Positions 32,875-42,900 of a stretch of 64,000 nucleotides of DNA are shown here, in pieces. Origin of the DNA: Phytophthora quininea (Eukaryota; Oomycota; Peronosporomycetes; Peronosporales; Peronosporaceae); the NCBI GenBank assembly GCA_011947345.1, contig JAAVTG010000554.1, forward strand, positions 1,116,001-1,180,000, in the 5' to 3' direction. Both the position numbers and the translations under genes were made by a program. Under the pieces are notes generated by a model. The model did no database searches. It saw only the letters and a list, made by a program, of their open reading frames with translations, and had not been told where the DNA came from. Numbering within the stretch: position 1 is the stretch's first letter; the number at the start of each line of letters is the position of its first letter.

Positions 32875-34732
32875 ATGGAGATGCCGCTGGAAGAAGCCGC
32901 CGAGCCTGCGCCGCTGCCGGAGCTGAGCCTGACGCAGATGTTCGAGAGACTGCAGCTGCAGGATGCCATGGAGTCGATGCGGCGGTGGGACTGGAGCAGG
33001 ACGCAGATGGAGCTGTCGCTGGCCTTCGCCGCGGTGCCGTCGGCCCCCTCCTGCTTCCTGCGGTGCGTAGATCTCTACGGTCGACTCCCAGACAAGCAGC
33101 TGGCCAACGCCGCGCAGTGGGTGGAGGTTGCCGTGGGCTGTATGAGGAGCTTGCAGGACCCGCAGGTCTCCCAGCAGGATAGCGTCTTGGCGGGGACGAT
33201 GCTGCCCGCTTTCAAGCGCTCCCGGATGCCGGTCGTGGCGAACTTTGCACTCGCCTACCGCGTGGATTCAGAGACGCTGAGGGACTTCTGTGGATACTTG
33301 TTCAAGATCAAAGTGGGGCTGGCCGTGCACTTTATGGATTGCCTCAAGATGACGCACTTGCTGCCATCGACGATGGTGTTGGAGGCAGCCATCAAGCACA
33401 AAGACTTCCGCGCTGGAGACGTGTTTACAAAGTGCAGCAGGGGCCACCAGAAGCAGTTCGTGCAGATGCTCATTGACCGCAACGTGCAGGACAAGGTCAT
33501 CAAGAAGCGACTGTCCATCTTCAAGCTACAAGCGAGTGACTTCCCAGTCTACTTTGAACGGTGCGTCGTATTACAGTGGTTCAAGAGTGGCGGCCAAAAC
33601 TTGACGCTGAGTGTACCAACGACACAGGCGACAGAGAGCGACACTGCGGTTCCTCGTGTACTCGTCTGAGTTTGAGCAAGCTCTGGACTTTGTTCAGGAC
33701 TCGGAAGACTTGAAGCGTTACGCGTGCAAAATGATCATTCGCCACGTCGGACCGACGGACGCTGTAGCCAAGCAGTTCGTGTTCCGATCAGGACTAGCCT
33801 CGCTGTTCCCCGAAGTCGACGTCAGTAACGAAGATGGAAGGTCGTTCGAGAGCAAGGAAGACGCAGCCCCGTTGGAAACCTGCTTGTCGCTAGTCGACAT
33901 CATCGGTGAGGCGAACATATTCTTCGTGGACAACCCGGAAGAGTTGGAGGAGTGTGCGAGCTATCTCAAGACGCAGCCGGTCATTGGATTCGATTCCGAG
34001 TGGAAGGCGGTGCATATCTCTACTGACCCGGATGATCCTCCAGCTCAATGTGCGCTCTTGCAGCTGGCTTCTCGTGACAGGGCTTTTGTTGTGGATGTAC
34101 TTGCGCTCTATGATCGTGGTAGCATCTTGGCGCCTGTGTTCCAATCCGATTCAGTACTGAAGATTGGGTTCGATACGAAAGGGGACGTGAAGGCGCTTCG
34201 CCCCTTTCTCTCTGGAGGCTACGCTACGGACCATGTCATGTCGATGCTCGTTGACTTGCAAGCAGTCACAAGGAAACTCCCAAGCCTTACTCAGGCAGAA
34301 GATGATGAGGTGAGTGGTAACATGAAGACTGCGGGTGGTGGAAGCAACGCTGGAGACTCCACAATGAACAGTGACGCATCAAGATCTGATAGCACCACCA
34401 AGAGCGATGACACTAAGATCAAGGAATGCCAAAATACCAAAGGCAGGCCTAGAAAGTGGAAGAAAAAGCGCTGCAAGACCAGCGGCAATGGGGGCGGATC
34501 GAGGGGCTCGCGGCTTGGCCTCACAGCAGTCGCAAAAACGTATTTGGGTCTCCCGCTCGACAAACGCGCTCGCATGTCGGATTGGGAACATCGGCCGCTG
34601 ACCCAAAACCAGCTCCATTATGCAGCCCTCGATGCGCATGTGTTGGTTCAAATTTACTACAAGATGCAGGAACAGCATCCCGACACGTTTGAGACAGTTG
34701 TGCGGCGGTGCATGCAGAAGCAGCTCAAATAG
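32875..34732 (+). CDS. DEDDy 3'-5' exonuclease (Mut7/EXD3-like)
   Basis: Exons 32875-33560 and 33628-34732, in frame throughout. The N-terminal 250 or so residues are helical with no named domain. The exonuclease core has VIGFDSEWKAV (catalytic D and E), LKIGFDTKGDVKAL (second D), and LHYAALDAHVLVQIYY (Y and final D), so all DEDDy residues are present. A Ser/Lys-rich insertion (about 60 residues, ending KWKKKRCK) splits the core before GLTAVAKTYLGLPLDK. The arrangement resembles Mut-7/EXD3 proteins, which trim small RNAs in animals. Substrate in oomycetes is unknown. The start at 32875 lies close to the divergent SNIP1 gene. Confidence 0.83.
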
Positions 34733-35780
34733 ACCAGACCGAGAGGTAAATGCCCTCCACTAGAATATCACCCGTCGCAGCTAACAGATCTCTATCCATA
34801 CTTCTGCTGCTGGACACGGCAGTGCTGGAATCTATCTCTTTACTAACCGATTCACCGCAAAAGTTGGCGTTTGGTGCTATTGTTCAAACACCGCCGACTG
34901 CTGCAGGCAACACACTACCAATCGTAAAAGCTTTCCCTTCAGGGTTTCGTGTTTACTTTAATGGGTATTGCAAACAATTGTAGTGCAATCAACTGTGCTG
35001 TGCTTTTGCGAGTGTCTGTCTAATGCGCAGTCCAGTGTTTAATTGTTTCCTCGTTTGATTCGTAATTCCTTTGCTAACGGTGCCAACCAGATAGCAGATA
35101 GCGAATCAGCGTTCCAACATTCTACTGCTCCGTGGGATGCCTCATGAATCTTCTTAACTGCCCTACAATGAAGGGCAGTTGAATATAAGGTCTGGTCGGG
35201 TAGCAGTCACCACGCATTTGAGACTTTAAACTGCCTTCATACTTCTTTAATTTCATGGTGTTCTCCTTAGCAAATCCAACATTTGTTCTCTGTGTCCAAA
35301 CTTACCACACAACTTTAATGGCCTGGATAGTTATAAACGTCACTGTCTGACTCAAACGAACCACTTGGTTGTTCTCCAACAAGTCTTTGAGTCCATGACT
35401 TGATCCGTCTGGTTCATCAGCTTGACATTCAAGACCCCCAACACCATTCAGATGGGGAGTCATAGCATGAAGACGGTCCCGACCCCATCGCTCGCAACTG
35501 TGATCCACGGATCTGCTTCGGGTGTCTTGCCTGCATGCGTCGTTTATCTTCTGCAGCATTGACTTCATCGCATCTACGGCGTCAAACGTTTTTGTCCGTG
35601 AGGTCGATTGTCAAAACACACTTTGCTTCAACGCGTAAAAACTCTGTTTTTACCACTTGGTAATTACGCCAAGTGTATAAACGGTGCGACTGTCCCATAT
35701 CCTTCCGAAGCCATTCCTTGGGCTGGAGCTGCTCGAGCCTTCGCCGCCGCCGCCGCCTCTGTAGACGCTGCCTGCTGACC
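34733..35780. other. About 1 kb intergenic, no gene recognised
   Basis: No domain-bearing ORF. A minus-strand stretch at 35302-35568 (MKSMLQKINDACRQDTRSRS) is open for 88 codons but has no motif and no clear partner exons. A perfect 9-bp stem with a 7-nt loop lies at 35156-35180. The last 80 bp up to PRMT10 is GC-rich and probably holds its promoter and 5' UTR. Confidence 0.45.
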
Positions 35781-36899
35781 ATGACGGACATCACGCCCGA
35801 CAAGAAGAAGGCGTGGGAGGCCAGCTCGGACTTTGCCAACTACTTTTGCACGTACGCGTACATCTACCACCAGAAGCAGATGCTGTCCGACGACCTGCGG
35901 ATGCAGAGCTACCGCGACGCCGTGTTCGAGAACCCCAACCATTTCAAGGACAAGGTGGTGCTGGACGTGGGCACCGGCAGCGGCATCCTGGCGCTCTGGG
36001 CCGCGCAGGCAGGCGCTCGCAAGGTTTACGCCGTGGAGGCCACGGACATCGCGCTGCAGGCCCGCAAGGTGATCAAGGCCAACGGGCAGGACCACGTCGT
36101 GAGTGTCATCCAGTCCAAGATGGAGGACGTGGAGCTGCCCGAGAAGGTGGACGTCATCATCTCGGAGTGGATGGGCTACTTTCTGCTGAGGGAGTCCATG
36201 CTCGACTCGGTGCTCGTGGCGCGCGACCGCTGGCTCAAGCCCGACGGCGCCATGTTCCCGTCCCACGCCAACATGTCCATCGCCCCCATGTGCAACGAAG
36301 AGAACAGTAACAAGCGCTTCGCCGAGTTCTCGAGCGCTATGGACGGCTGGCGCAGCTTCGTGGACAGCACCAAGGTCAACTGGGGCGTCGACATGAGCGT
36401 GCTGGGCAACGCCTTCCGCAAGGAGCAGGAGCAGTACTCGCTGCACACGTCGTCCTGGGAGGAGCTCAACGCCGGCGACCTCATCGGCGACGAAGTCGAG
36501 ATCGCGCGCTGGGACCTCAAGACCTGCACGCTCGAGGACATTAAGGAGGTCAAGGCCTCGTTCTCGATGCCGATCTCCATCATGTCGCGCTTCGGCGGCA
36601 TCGCCGGCTGGTTCGACGTGGACTTTAAGGGCTGCTCCGAGAACCCGGCGCTGAAGGAAGTGACGCTCACCACGTCGCCGTTCGTGCAGCCCACGCACTG
36701 GGGCCAGCAGGTCTTCCCGCTCTACCCGCCCATGCAGGTGTGCGAAGGAGACCTCGTGGTGGGGGACATCGCCGTGGCCCGCCGCTCAGACAACCAGCGC
36801 CTGATGAACGTCAAGTTCGACTTCCGCGTGCGCCACCCAGACGACGACGACGAGGCCATGCAGGGGCCGCCCAACTCGGCCGTCTTCCAGATCGAATGA
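35781..36899 (+). CDS. PRMT10: Protein arginine methyltransferase, PRMT10-type
   Basis: An intact 372-codon intronless ORF. SSDFANYFCTYAYIYHQKQ, then VVLDVGTGSGILALWAAQAG (SAM-binding motif I), YAVEAT, the double-E loop SEWMGYFLLRESM, and the THW loop PTHWGQQVF are all present. The length and the ANYFCTY/YHQK start match plant PRMT10 rather than animal PRMT1, which opens with a YYFDSY-type helix. PRMT10 enzymes make asymmetric dimethylarginine on histone H4 and other proteins. In Arabidopsis PRMT10 is linked to flowering time; the oomycete role is unknown. No frame error. Confidence 0.85.
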   Translation: MTDITPDKKKAWEASSDFANYFCTYAYIYHQKQMLSDDLRMQSYRDAVFENPNHFKDKVVLDVGTGSGILALWAAQAGARKVYAVEATDIALQARKVIKANGQDHVVSVIQSKMEDVELPEKVDVIISEWMGYFLLRESMLDSVLVARDRWLKPDGAMFPSHANMSIAPMCNEENSNKRFAEFSSAMDGWRSFVDSTKVNWGVDMSVLGNAFRKEQEQYSLHTSSWEELNAGDLIGDEVEIARWDLKTCTLEDIKEVKASFSMPISIMSRFGGIAGWFDVDFKGCSENPALKEVTLTTSPFVQPTHWGQQVFPLYPPMQVCEGDLVVGDIAVARRSDNQRLMNVKFDFRVRHPDDDDEAMQGPPNSAVFQIE

Positions 36900-37017
36900 G
36901 CTCGGCCATTGTCAAACTAATAAATCGCTACAGCTTTTGCATCGCCAAGTTGGCCCGCTAACATGCTGGCTTTTGTATACGGCTGCCGCCGTGTACCAAT
37001 AGATCATTTCGGCGCAG

Positions 37018-38284
37018 ATGGCGACGACGTTCGACCGCGAGCTGCACGCGCTACTTCCTCAAGAACTTGCGGTCGCTGCCGGCCCCGTACGCGTCGCAGG
37101 ACTCGCAGCGCGTGGTGCTGGCCTTCTTCTGCGTGCACGGACTGGCGTTGCTGGGCGAGCTGGAGCGCGTGGACAAGCGGCAGGTGGTCGAGTGGATCTA
37201 CAGTCTGCAGATCCCGCCCGACTGCAACGACCCCAGTGAGCGGCGGGCGCAGGCGTTGTCGATGGAGGTCAGGACTAACTGCTTGATGCTGCTGCTCCTA
37301 GGCGTCAACGTGGGCGATTGCGGCTTCCGGGGCGGCACCTTCCTGGGCCACGTCTTTGGCTGCCCGTCCACCGAGTACCAGAGCGAGGTCTACGACTCGA
37401 GCAACGTGGCGTCCACCTATGCAGCACTCTGCATACTGCGGACGCTTGGCGACGACCTCAGTCGAGTCAATAAGCCCGCCGTCATTGCTACGCTGCAGCG
37501 GCTGCAGAACAAACGCACCGGAAGGTGAGGTTGGGCATTGTCTTTCAGCAAATGATCTTAATTTTCTAACCATTGCCTAGCTTCTCGTCCGTGAATTCGG
37601 GCTCGGAGGAGGATATGCGATTCGTCTTCAGTGCCTGCGCCATCTCGTACTTGCTGGACGACTGGTCCGGTATCGACCTGACGGCCATGGTGCGGTTCGT
37701 CAACTCGTGCCTGGTACGGAAGCCCTGACCTGCGGTCAGAGTTCCTGTCACCACGAACTAACCATTTCCTCGTGTCTGCAGAACTACGACGGAGGCATTG
37801 GACTAAATACGGGGTAGAATCTCATGGCGGGGCGATGTTTTGCGCCATCGCGTCGCTGTTTCTGTCTGGCCGCATGATGCAGCTGAACTGCGAGCAGTCC
37901 GAATTGATACGATGGCTCATGTTCCGGCAGCAGGGTGGTTTCCAAGGACGCTGCAACAAGAAGCCTGACTCATGTTACGCCTTCTGGAACGGAGCGACGA
38001 TGGACCTGCTCGGCAAGCACTCCCTCGTGGATATCCCAAGCTGCAAGAAGTTCATCTACTCGTGCCAGTTCCCCTTCGGCGGATTCTGCAAGTACCCGGA
38101 CACTGTGCCAGACGTGATGCATTCCTATTACAGTCTGGCGTGGCTAAGCATTGCGACACACTCCAGTAGCAAAGTTGACCACGAGCAGAACGAACTGCCG
38201 GAACTTGCCATGATGGACACGAAGCTGCAGGTGCCGATCTTCCCAAAGCTGCCTGGGATGAAAAACAAGGGCAGCGCCACGTAG
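37018..38284 (+). CDS. PGGT1B: Geranylgeranyl transferase type I, beta subunit
   Basis: Exons 37018-37524, 37581-37713 and 37782-38284. The alpha-alpha barrel repeats include STYAALCILRTLGDD, DGGIGLNTG, ESHGGAMFCAIASL and GGFQGRCNKKPDSCYAFW. The zinc ligands are Asp and Cys in PDSCYAFW and the His in MHSYYSLAW. Start HARYFLKNLRSLPAPY resembles GGTase-I beta rather than farnesyltransferase beta. With an alpha subunit it attaches geranylgeranyl to CaaX proteins such as Rho GTPases. Frame breaks occur near 37048 (dinucleotide GC lost) and 37813 (G-run one short), both between conserved segments. Confidence 0.87.
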
Positions 38285-38363
38285 ACGAGAGCAGCATGTA
38301 TGGCTATGGCGGCGCCGTTGAATGACATGGTATTACTGTAGAGCACATCAGGGAAGGGGGTCT

Positions 38364-39314
38364 TTACGTCAAAATGTCGACACCGTCCTCCGTGATGAGA
38401 ACCGTGTGCTCCGCCTGCGCAGAGCGTCCGCCATCCTCCGTTGCCACCGTCCAGGCGTCGTCCCAGTGGATGATCTAGCAGCAGCACAACAACAACGACA
38501 GGGTATCAGAGGAGAGATAGGAACGTACTTGACAAAACTCCACAGCCTCACCTCGGGACTGCCTTCCGTCAGTGCCGGCTCCACTGTGAAGGCCATTCCC
38601 GGCAGCATCTGGCCGGGCTCGCCGTTGCGGTGGTGCAGGATGAACGGCAAGCAGTGGAACTCCTTGCCGATGCCGTGGCCCGTGTACTCTCGCACGACGC
38701 CCAGCCCTTCCTTGTCCGCCAGCGTCTGTACAAAGTCTCCGATGGCTGCGAAGCGGCTCAGCGGCTTGCAGCAGTGCTCGATAGCGCCCATGAGCGCCTG
38801 ATTGGTCACCTCCACGAGCTTCCTGCCGCCGTCGTCCACGGCCCCCACCAAGAACGTCTGCGACGTGTCCCCGTGGAAGCCGTCCAGGTAGACCGAGATG
38901 TCGATGTTGACGATGTCTCCGTCGGCCAGCGGCCGACTGTCTGGAATGCCGTGCACCACGATCTCGTTCACGGATGAGCACAGTGCCTTGGGAAGCCCCG
39001 TAGTTGAGTGGCGACGGATACGCGCCTCGGCGGACAATCTCCTCGTGCACGAGGCGGTCAATGTCTTCGGTGGGGGCTCCAGCCACACAGAGCGGCCCGG
39101 CGAACTCTCGAATATCTCTGGCCAAGGCGCAGGCGGCTCGCAGTCGCTGCTGCTGCTCGCAGTCCAGCACGGGGATGAAGGGCTTGAGCTCCGAAATGCC
39201 ACCGCTGGCCGCGTAGGGAGGTCGCGGGATGCTGCTGGGCACCGAGCGAGGCGGCGTCTGGAGGCCTGCACGTACAGGAGCGCGCTGGGCGGCGCGGCCG
39301 AAGAAGCGACGCAT
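38364..39314 (-). CDS. MAP1: Methionine aminopeptidase type 1, organellar form
   Basis: Exons (minus): 38534-39314 and 38364-38474. The N-terminus is Arg/Ala-rich ([17 protein letters not shown]), suggesting a mitochondrial signal. Metal-ligand motifs are complete: [25 protein letters not shown] (two Asp), GHGIGKEFH (His), [10 protein letters not shown] (Glu) and the final QAEHTVL (Glu) in exon 2. The family removes initiator Met from nascent proteins. The frame changes near 38999 (between LNY and GLPKAL). The donor of the intron (GTCAAG) is slightly unusual but gives the right frame and the expected family sequence across the junction. FAM210-like is 66 bp upstream on the same strand. Confidence 0.87.
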
Positions 39315-39380
39315 GGCAATGAGAGGTGGATGGAGATAAGTGATGAGTGGGGAGCGGTACAAGGGAGATGCATTGGTCCT

Positions 39381-39686
39381 TTAGAACTTGGAGAGCTGGC
39401 GACTACGAGCCAGCAGACGCGCGAGCAGAGGAGACGCCGCGATGGTGAGCGCGCCTCGGGCAGGCCCCGTGGCCACCGTCGACAGGTAGGCGAGCGCGAG
39501 CGTGCCGGCGTCTGGGTCCAGCCTGGTCAGGTCCACGAAGGGCACTTTCTCAGCCAACTTGTGCAGGTCCACGCCCTGGTGGATGGCCGCGTACGAGCCG
39601 GAGAGCGTGGCCGCGAACACGGCCGAGTGGAAGAGGAAGGCCGTGCGGCCGTAGCGCTGCAGCACCTGCTTCACTCGAGCTGCCAT
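39381..39686 (-). CDS. FAM210/DUF1279-like small membrane protein
   Basis: A 101-codon ORF, MAARVKQVLQRYGRTAFLFH, with a hydrophobic segment (about residues 16-36, FLFHSAVFAATLSGSYAAIH) and a second one near 67-95. The order RYG, then GVDLHKLAEK, then ALAYLSTVATGPARGALTIA matches the DUF1279 (FAM210) pattern. Such proteins are usually mitochondrial. The ATG at 39686 is preferred because the initiator-like motif at 39697-39714 would exclude the in-frame upstream codons. Confidence 0.68.
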   Translation of the reverse strand: MAARVKQVLQRYGRTAFLFHSAVFAATLSGSYAAIHQGVDLHKLAEKVPFVDLTRLDPDAGTLALAYLSTVATGPARGALTIAASPLLARLLARSRQLSKF

Positions 39687-39696
39687 GACGCGAGTG

Positions 39697-39714
39697 GGGA
39701 ATAGCGACAAGTGA
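39697..39714 (-). promoter_or_regulatory. Oomycete initiator-like motif (FAM210-like gene)
   Basis: Minus-strand GCTCACTTGTCGCTATTC resembles the oomycete initiator and downstream FPR element (TCAYTT followed by WTTYY), with a slightly longer spacer. It lies 11-28 nt before the ATG at 39686. Confidence 0.35.
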
Positions 39715-39932
39715 GCAGCACCGAGGGGAATCCAGACTGGGTGATCAAAGCGGATTTGGAGCTCAGAAGCGGAGGACGCTAGTTGAGACGGCGGTGCTGG
39801 CGGGTGAACGAGTGTGCAGATGCTGAGCGATGTTCAGGAGGTGACGAACATGGAGGCTTGTCGCGGCCTGGAAGCATCCGTCTTGATGCCGTTGTTGGCG
39901 TTGGATCGACTCGAACGAGTGCAGTCGACCCT

Positions 39933-39947
39933 TCATTCGTAGTTTCT
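39933..39947 (+). promoter_or_regulatory. Oomycete initiator-like motif (HYDIN gene)
   Basis: TCATTCGTAGTTTCT matches 13 of 15 positions of TCAYTTYNNNWTTYY and ends 41 nt before the HYDIN ATG at 39988. A short 5' UTR of this size is normal for oomycete genes. Confidence 0.42.
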
Positions 39948-39987
39948 CCGAGGATCCCGGCAAAAGACGCCGTCGAGTGTTAGGCCC

Positions 39988-42900
39988 ATGTCCGCCAAGA
40001 AGGCCCAGCATCTGGTACGAGTCTCCATGGGGATGCCTCCGACTACTCGCTAACCTCTTCACCTTGTTGTGCTGCCTGCAGAAACCGAGCGAGGTCCTCA
40101 CGGCCTTCGCGACGGCCAAAGCGCACGCAGCCAGACACGCAAAGAGTCGCATCGTGGAGCTGGACAACGCTGAAGACCACACCGCCCGCGTGTCGAGCAC
40201 TGTGCCGCTGCACCAGCCTCTGTTCGAGCCGACGCCTGTCGAGGTCTGGATCGATGAGTACACGCCCTTCCAGACGCTCACGATCAAGCTGCGCTTCCGC
40301 AACTGCGACTCGGTTGTGCGCCGCCTCAAGATCGAGCCCCCGCGCTCGCCCGTGTTCCGTGTTCGCCCTTGGGAAGCAGGCAACATAGCGTTGGGTGGGA
40401 AACCTCCGCGCCTGGACGGCAAAGTGGCTGCAGGGATGGAGCTCGCCTTCGCTCTTGAGTTCTCGCCGCAAGAAGTCGCCGACTACGCTGTCGATCTCGT
40501 GTGTTGTACGGAGCGTGAGCGCTTCTTGCTGCCTGTCCGTGTTCGAGGACGCTTCGCCGCACTAGACTTGCCGGACGAGCTCCAATTCGGACAATGCCCC
40601 GTCAAGATGGCGACCACGCGAGTGCTCACAGTAAGAAATGTGGGCACGCGCAGTGCGTCGTTTGCGTTCCATGTTAGCGAAAACTTCCGCATCACCCCAC
40701 CCAGTACATCTCTGGCGCAAGGGGCTGCTGTGCAAATGGAATTGAGCCTCGTGCCACCAACTTTAACATCGGGAGAAGGCGAGCTTGAGATTCGAGATGA
40801 TGGAGGTCAAACTGCGGTCGTGCAACTAACGGGTCGCGTCGTCAACGTTGACGTGTATTTAAGTCAGCCGCTGGTGGAGCCGAGCGCTACGTACTTGTCG
40901 TTATCGTCGCGGAAAACGATCAAGATCTGCAATGAGTCCGAGTTCACACTCGAGTTTTCGTGGCAATCTTTTGCAGACTCCGCTCAAGAAGAACTCGAAC
41001 GCACTCGTTTGCTGGAGCAGCTCGCTCGTCTGGAAGCCGCAGAGCACGAACAATTTCACTTGCAGCTACAAGAAGGGGAGCGATGATATTGGAGTGACGC
41101 AGTCGCCCTTTGACGTGCGTAAAATGCTTGATACCAAGTACCAACACTTGCGCAAGGCCGCCCTCGAGGACTCGATGCAGTTTGTTGACTCGTGCTTTTC
41201 GATTACCCCACTGAAGGGCCGGGTCTGGGCTCACTCCGAAGTGGATGTGGTCATTTGCTTCACGCCGGAGGCGGCACATTTATATTCTTGCTGTGCCTTT
41301 CTAGAGATCGCCGGACAGGCAGCACGACTGCCGTTGCAGATCCGGGGACAGGGAATCGGCCCAAAGGTCAAAGTGGTGTATAACGAACTGCTTGATTTCG
41401 GAGACGTGTTTATCAATGACGAGCGCTCTCGTGACTTCACGATTCAGAACAAGGGAGAGATACCAGCTGAGTTTGAGCTCGTTCCGTTGACGATGCCTGA
41501 AGGTGCTTTGTTAAATGTGCGTCCAAGCAGCGGGGTTCTCGAGGTGAACGCCATGCTGAAGATCGAAGTGACCTTCTGCTCGCAGAACCTTGGAGCTGCA
41601 TTTCACCACGTTCGCTTTGGTATGCAGGGATCCGACGAGCAGCTCACTGTGCGCTTCAAGGCTAATGTGATCCCACCGGTCTTTCATTTCGATGCCGACC
41701 AAGTGGACTTTGGTGCTATTTCCTACTCGTTTCCACAGACTCGCTCTGTCAAGCTAATCAATGCGTCCAAGATTGCAATGAAGTACTCTCTTCGAGTTCC
41801 CGAAGAAGCTAGCTACAAGCACAAGGAGCTGGAGCTTGTTCCTGCGGATGGCAAGCTAGAGGCCTATGGAGAAGAATCCATCACGATTCGCTTTACTTCT
41901 CATAGCGTGAAAACGTACCAGTATCAGCTTGCGGTTGGTGTTACTGGTGTAGGCGCTGACTTGCTCAGCATTCCTGTTCGAGCGCAGTGCTTTGTACCCG
42001 AGATGATGGTCCAACAACTTGAGCTGGATTTCGGCCGTTGCTTTTGCGGTATCCGCACAAACAAATGCTCAAGATAGAGAATAAGTCGACGCACCTGTTT
42101 GGGCGCTTTGAGATTGGCGAACAAGACGATCACTCGCGTGCAATTGCAACATACAGCGCCAGTGAGGGTTTCGGCAGTGTGCCTCCGGGCGAAACAGTAT
42201 CAGTAGATATTTCTCTGTCCTGCGAGAAGCTCGGGAGTATTCGCCTCCCAATGGTGATAACTATTCCGGGAAGCACAGATCTGCCGTTGTCCGTCACGTT
42301 GAGCGCGACAGGTTCTGGGCCAAAGGTAGAGCTTAACCAGCTTGACATGAACTGGGGAAACTGCACTTGTTTGGTGGATCACGAGAGGGTCCTACGGATG
42401 ACGAATGTCTCTCTCATTCCTGCAATATACAAGACATTCATTCGCAGCGCTCGGTCCAAGTTTCAGATTGACCGGAAAGAAGGTGTACTCAACGCGGGAG
42501 AATGCGTTGAGTTTGTTCTGGTTGCTAACTTGGACGACACGATTGTGTTTAAGGATCAGCTGCATATCTTGGTCACAGAAGGTGACAACCTCGTGGTGCC
42601 GTTGTCCATTAGAGGTACAGGAACAACGATGTGGTCGTCAAGCGAATTGCGGGTGATTGACTTTAGCCATCAATTGACAAGCAAAGAATGTGAGTGGAGT
42701 TGCACGCTTGAAAATAAGGGGAAGCGTGTGCAAGCACTTACGTGGGTAAATAAAACTGCTGCTGCAAACACCAGAATTAGCAGTACAGACCACGGAAACG
42801 GCTCTAAAAAATTCCCAAAGCTGACGGTCGCTCAACTAATAAAACAAGCAAACCAGGAGGTAGTCGCAACGGAAATAATGGCGCTGTTGATGGTCGCGAC

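Noticed and set aside
35664..36698. 344-codon antisense ORF over PRMT10
   Set aside because: Low-complexity composition (His/Ala/Val/Leu-rich) mirrors the codon bias of PRMT10 on the other strand.
35781..36899. Calling the methyltransferase PRMT1
   Set aside because: The opening ANYFCTY/YHQK segment and the overall length fit PRMT10 better.
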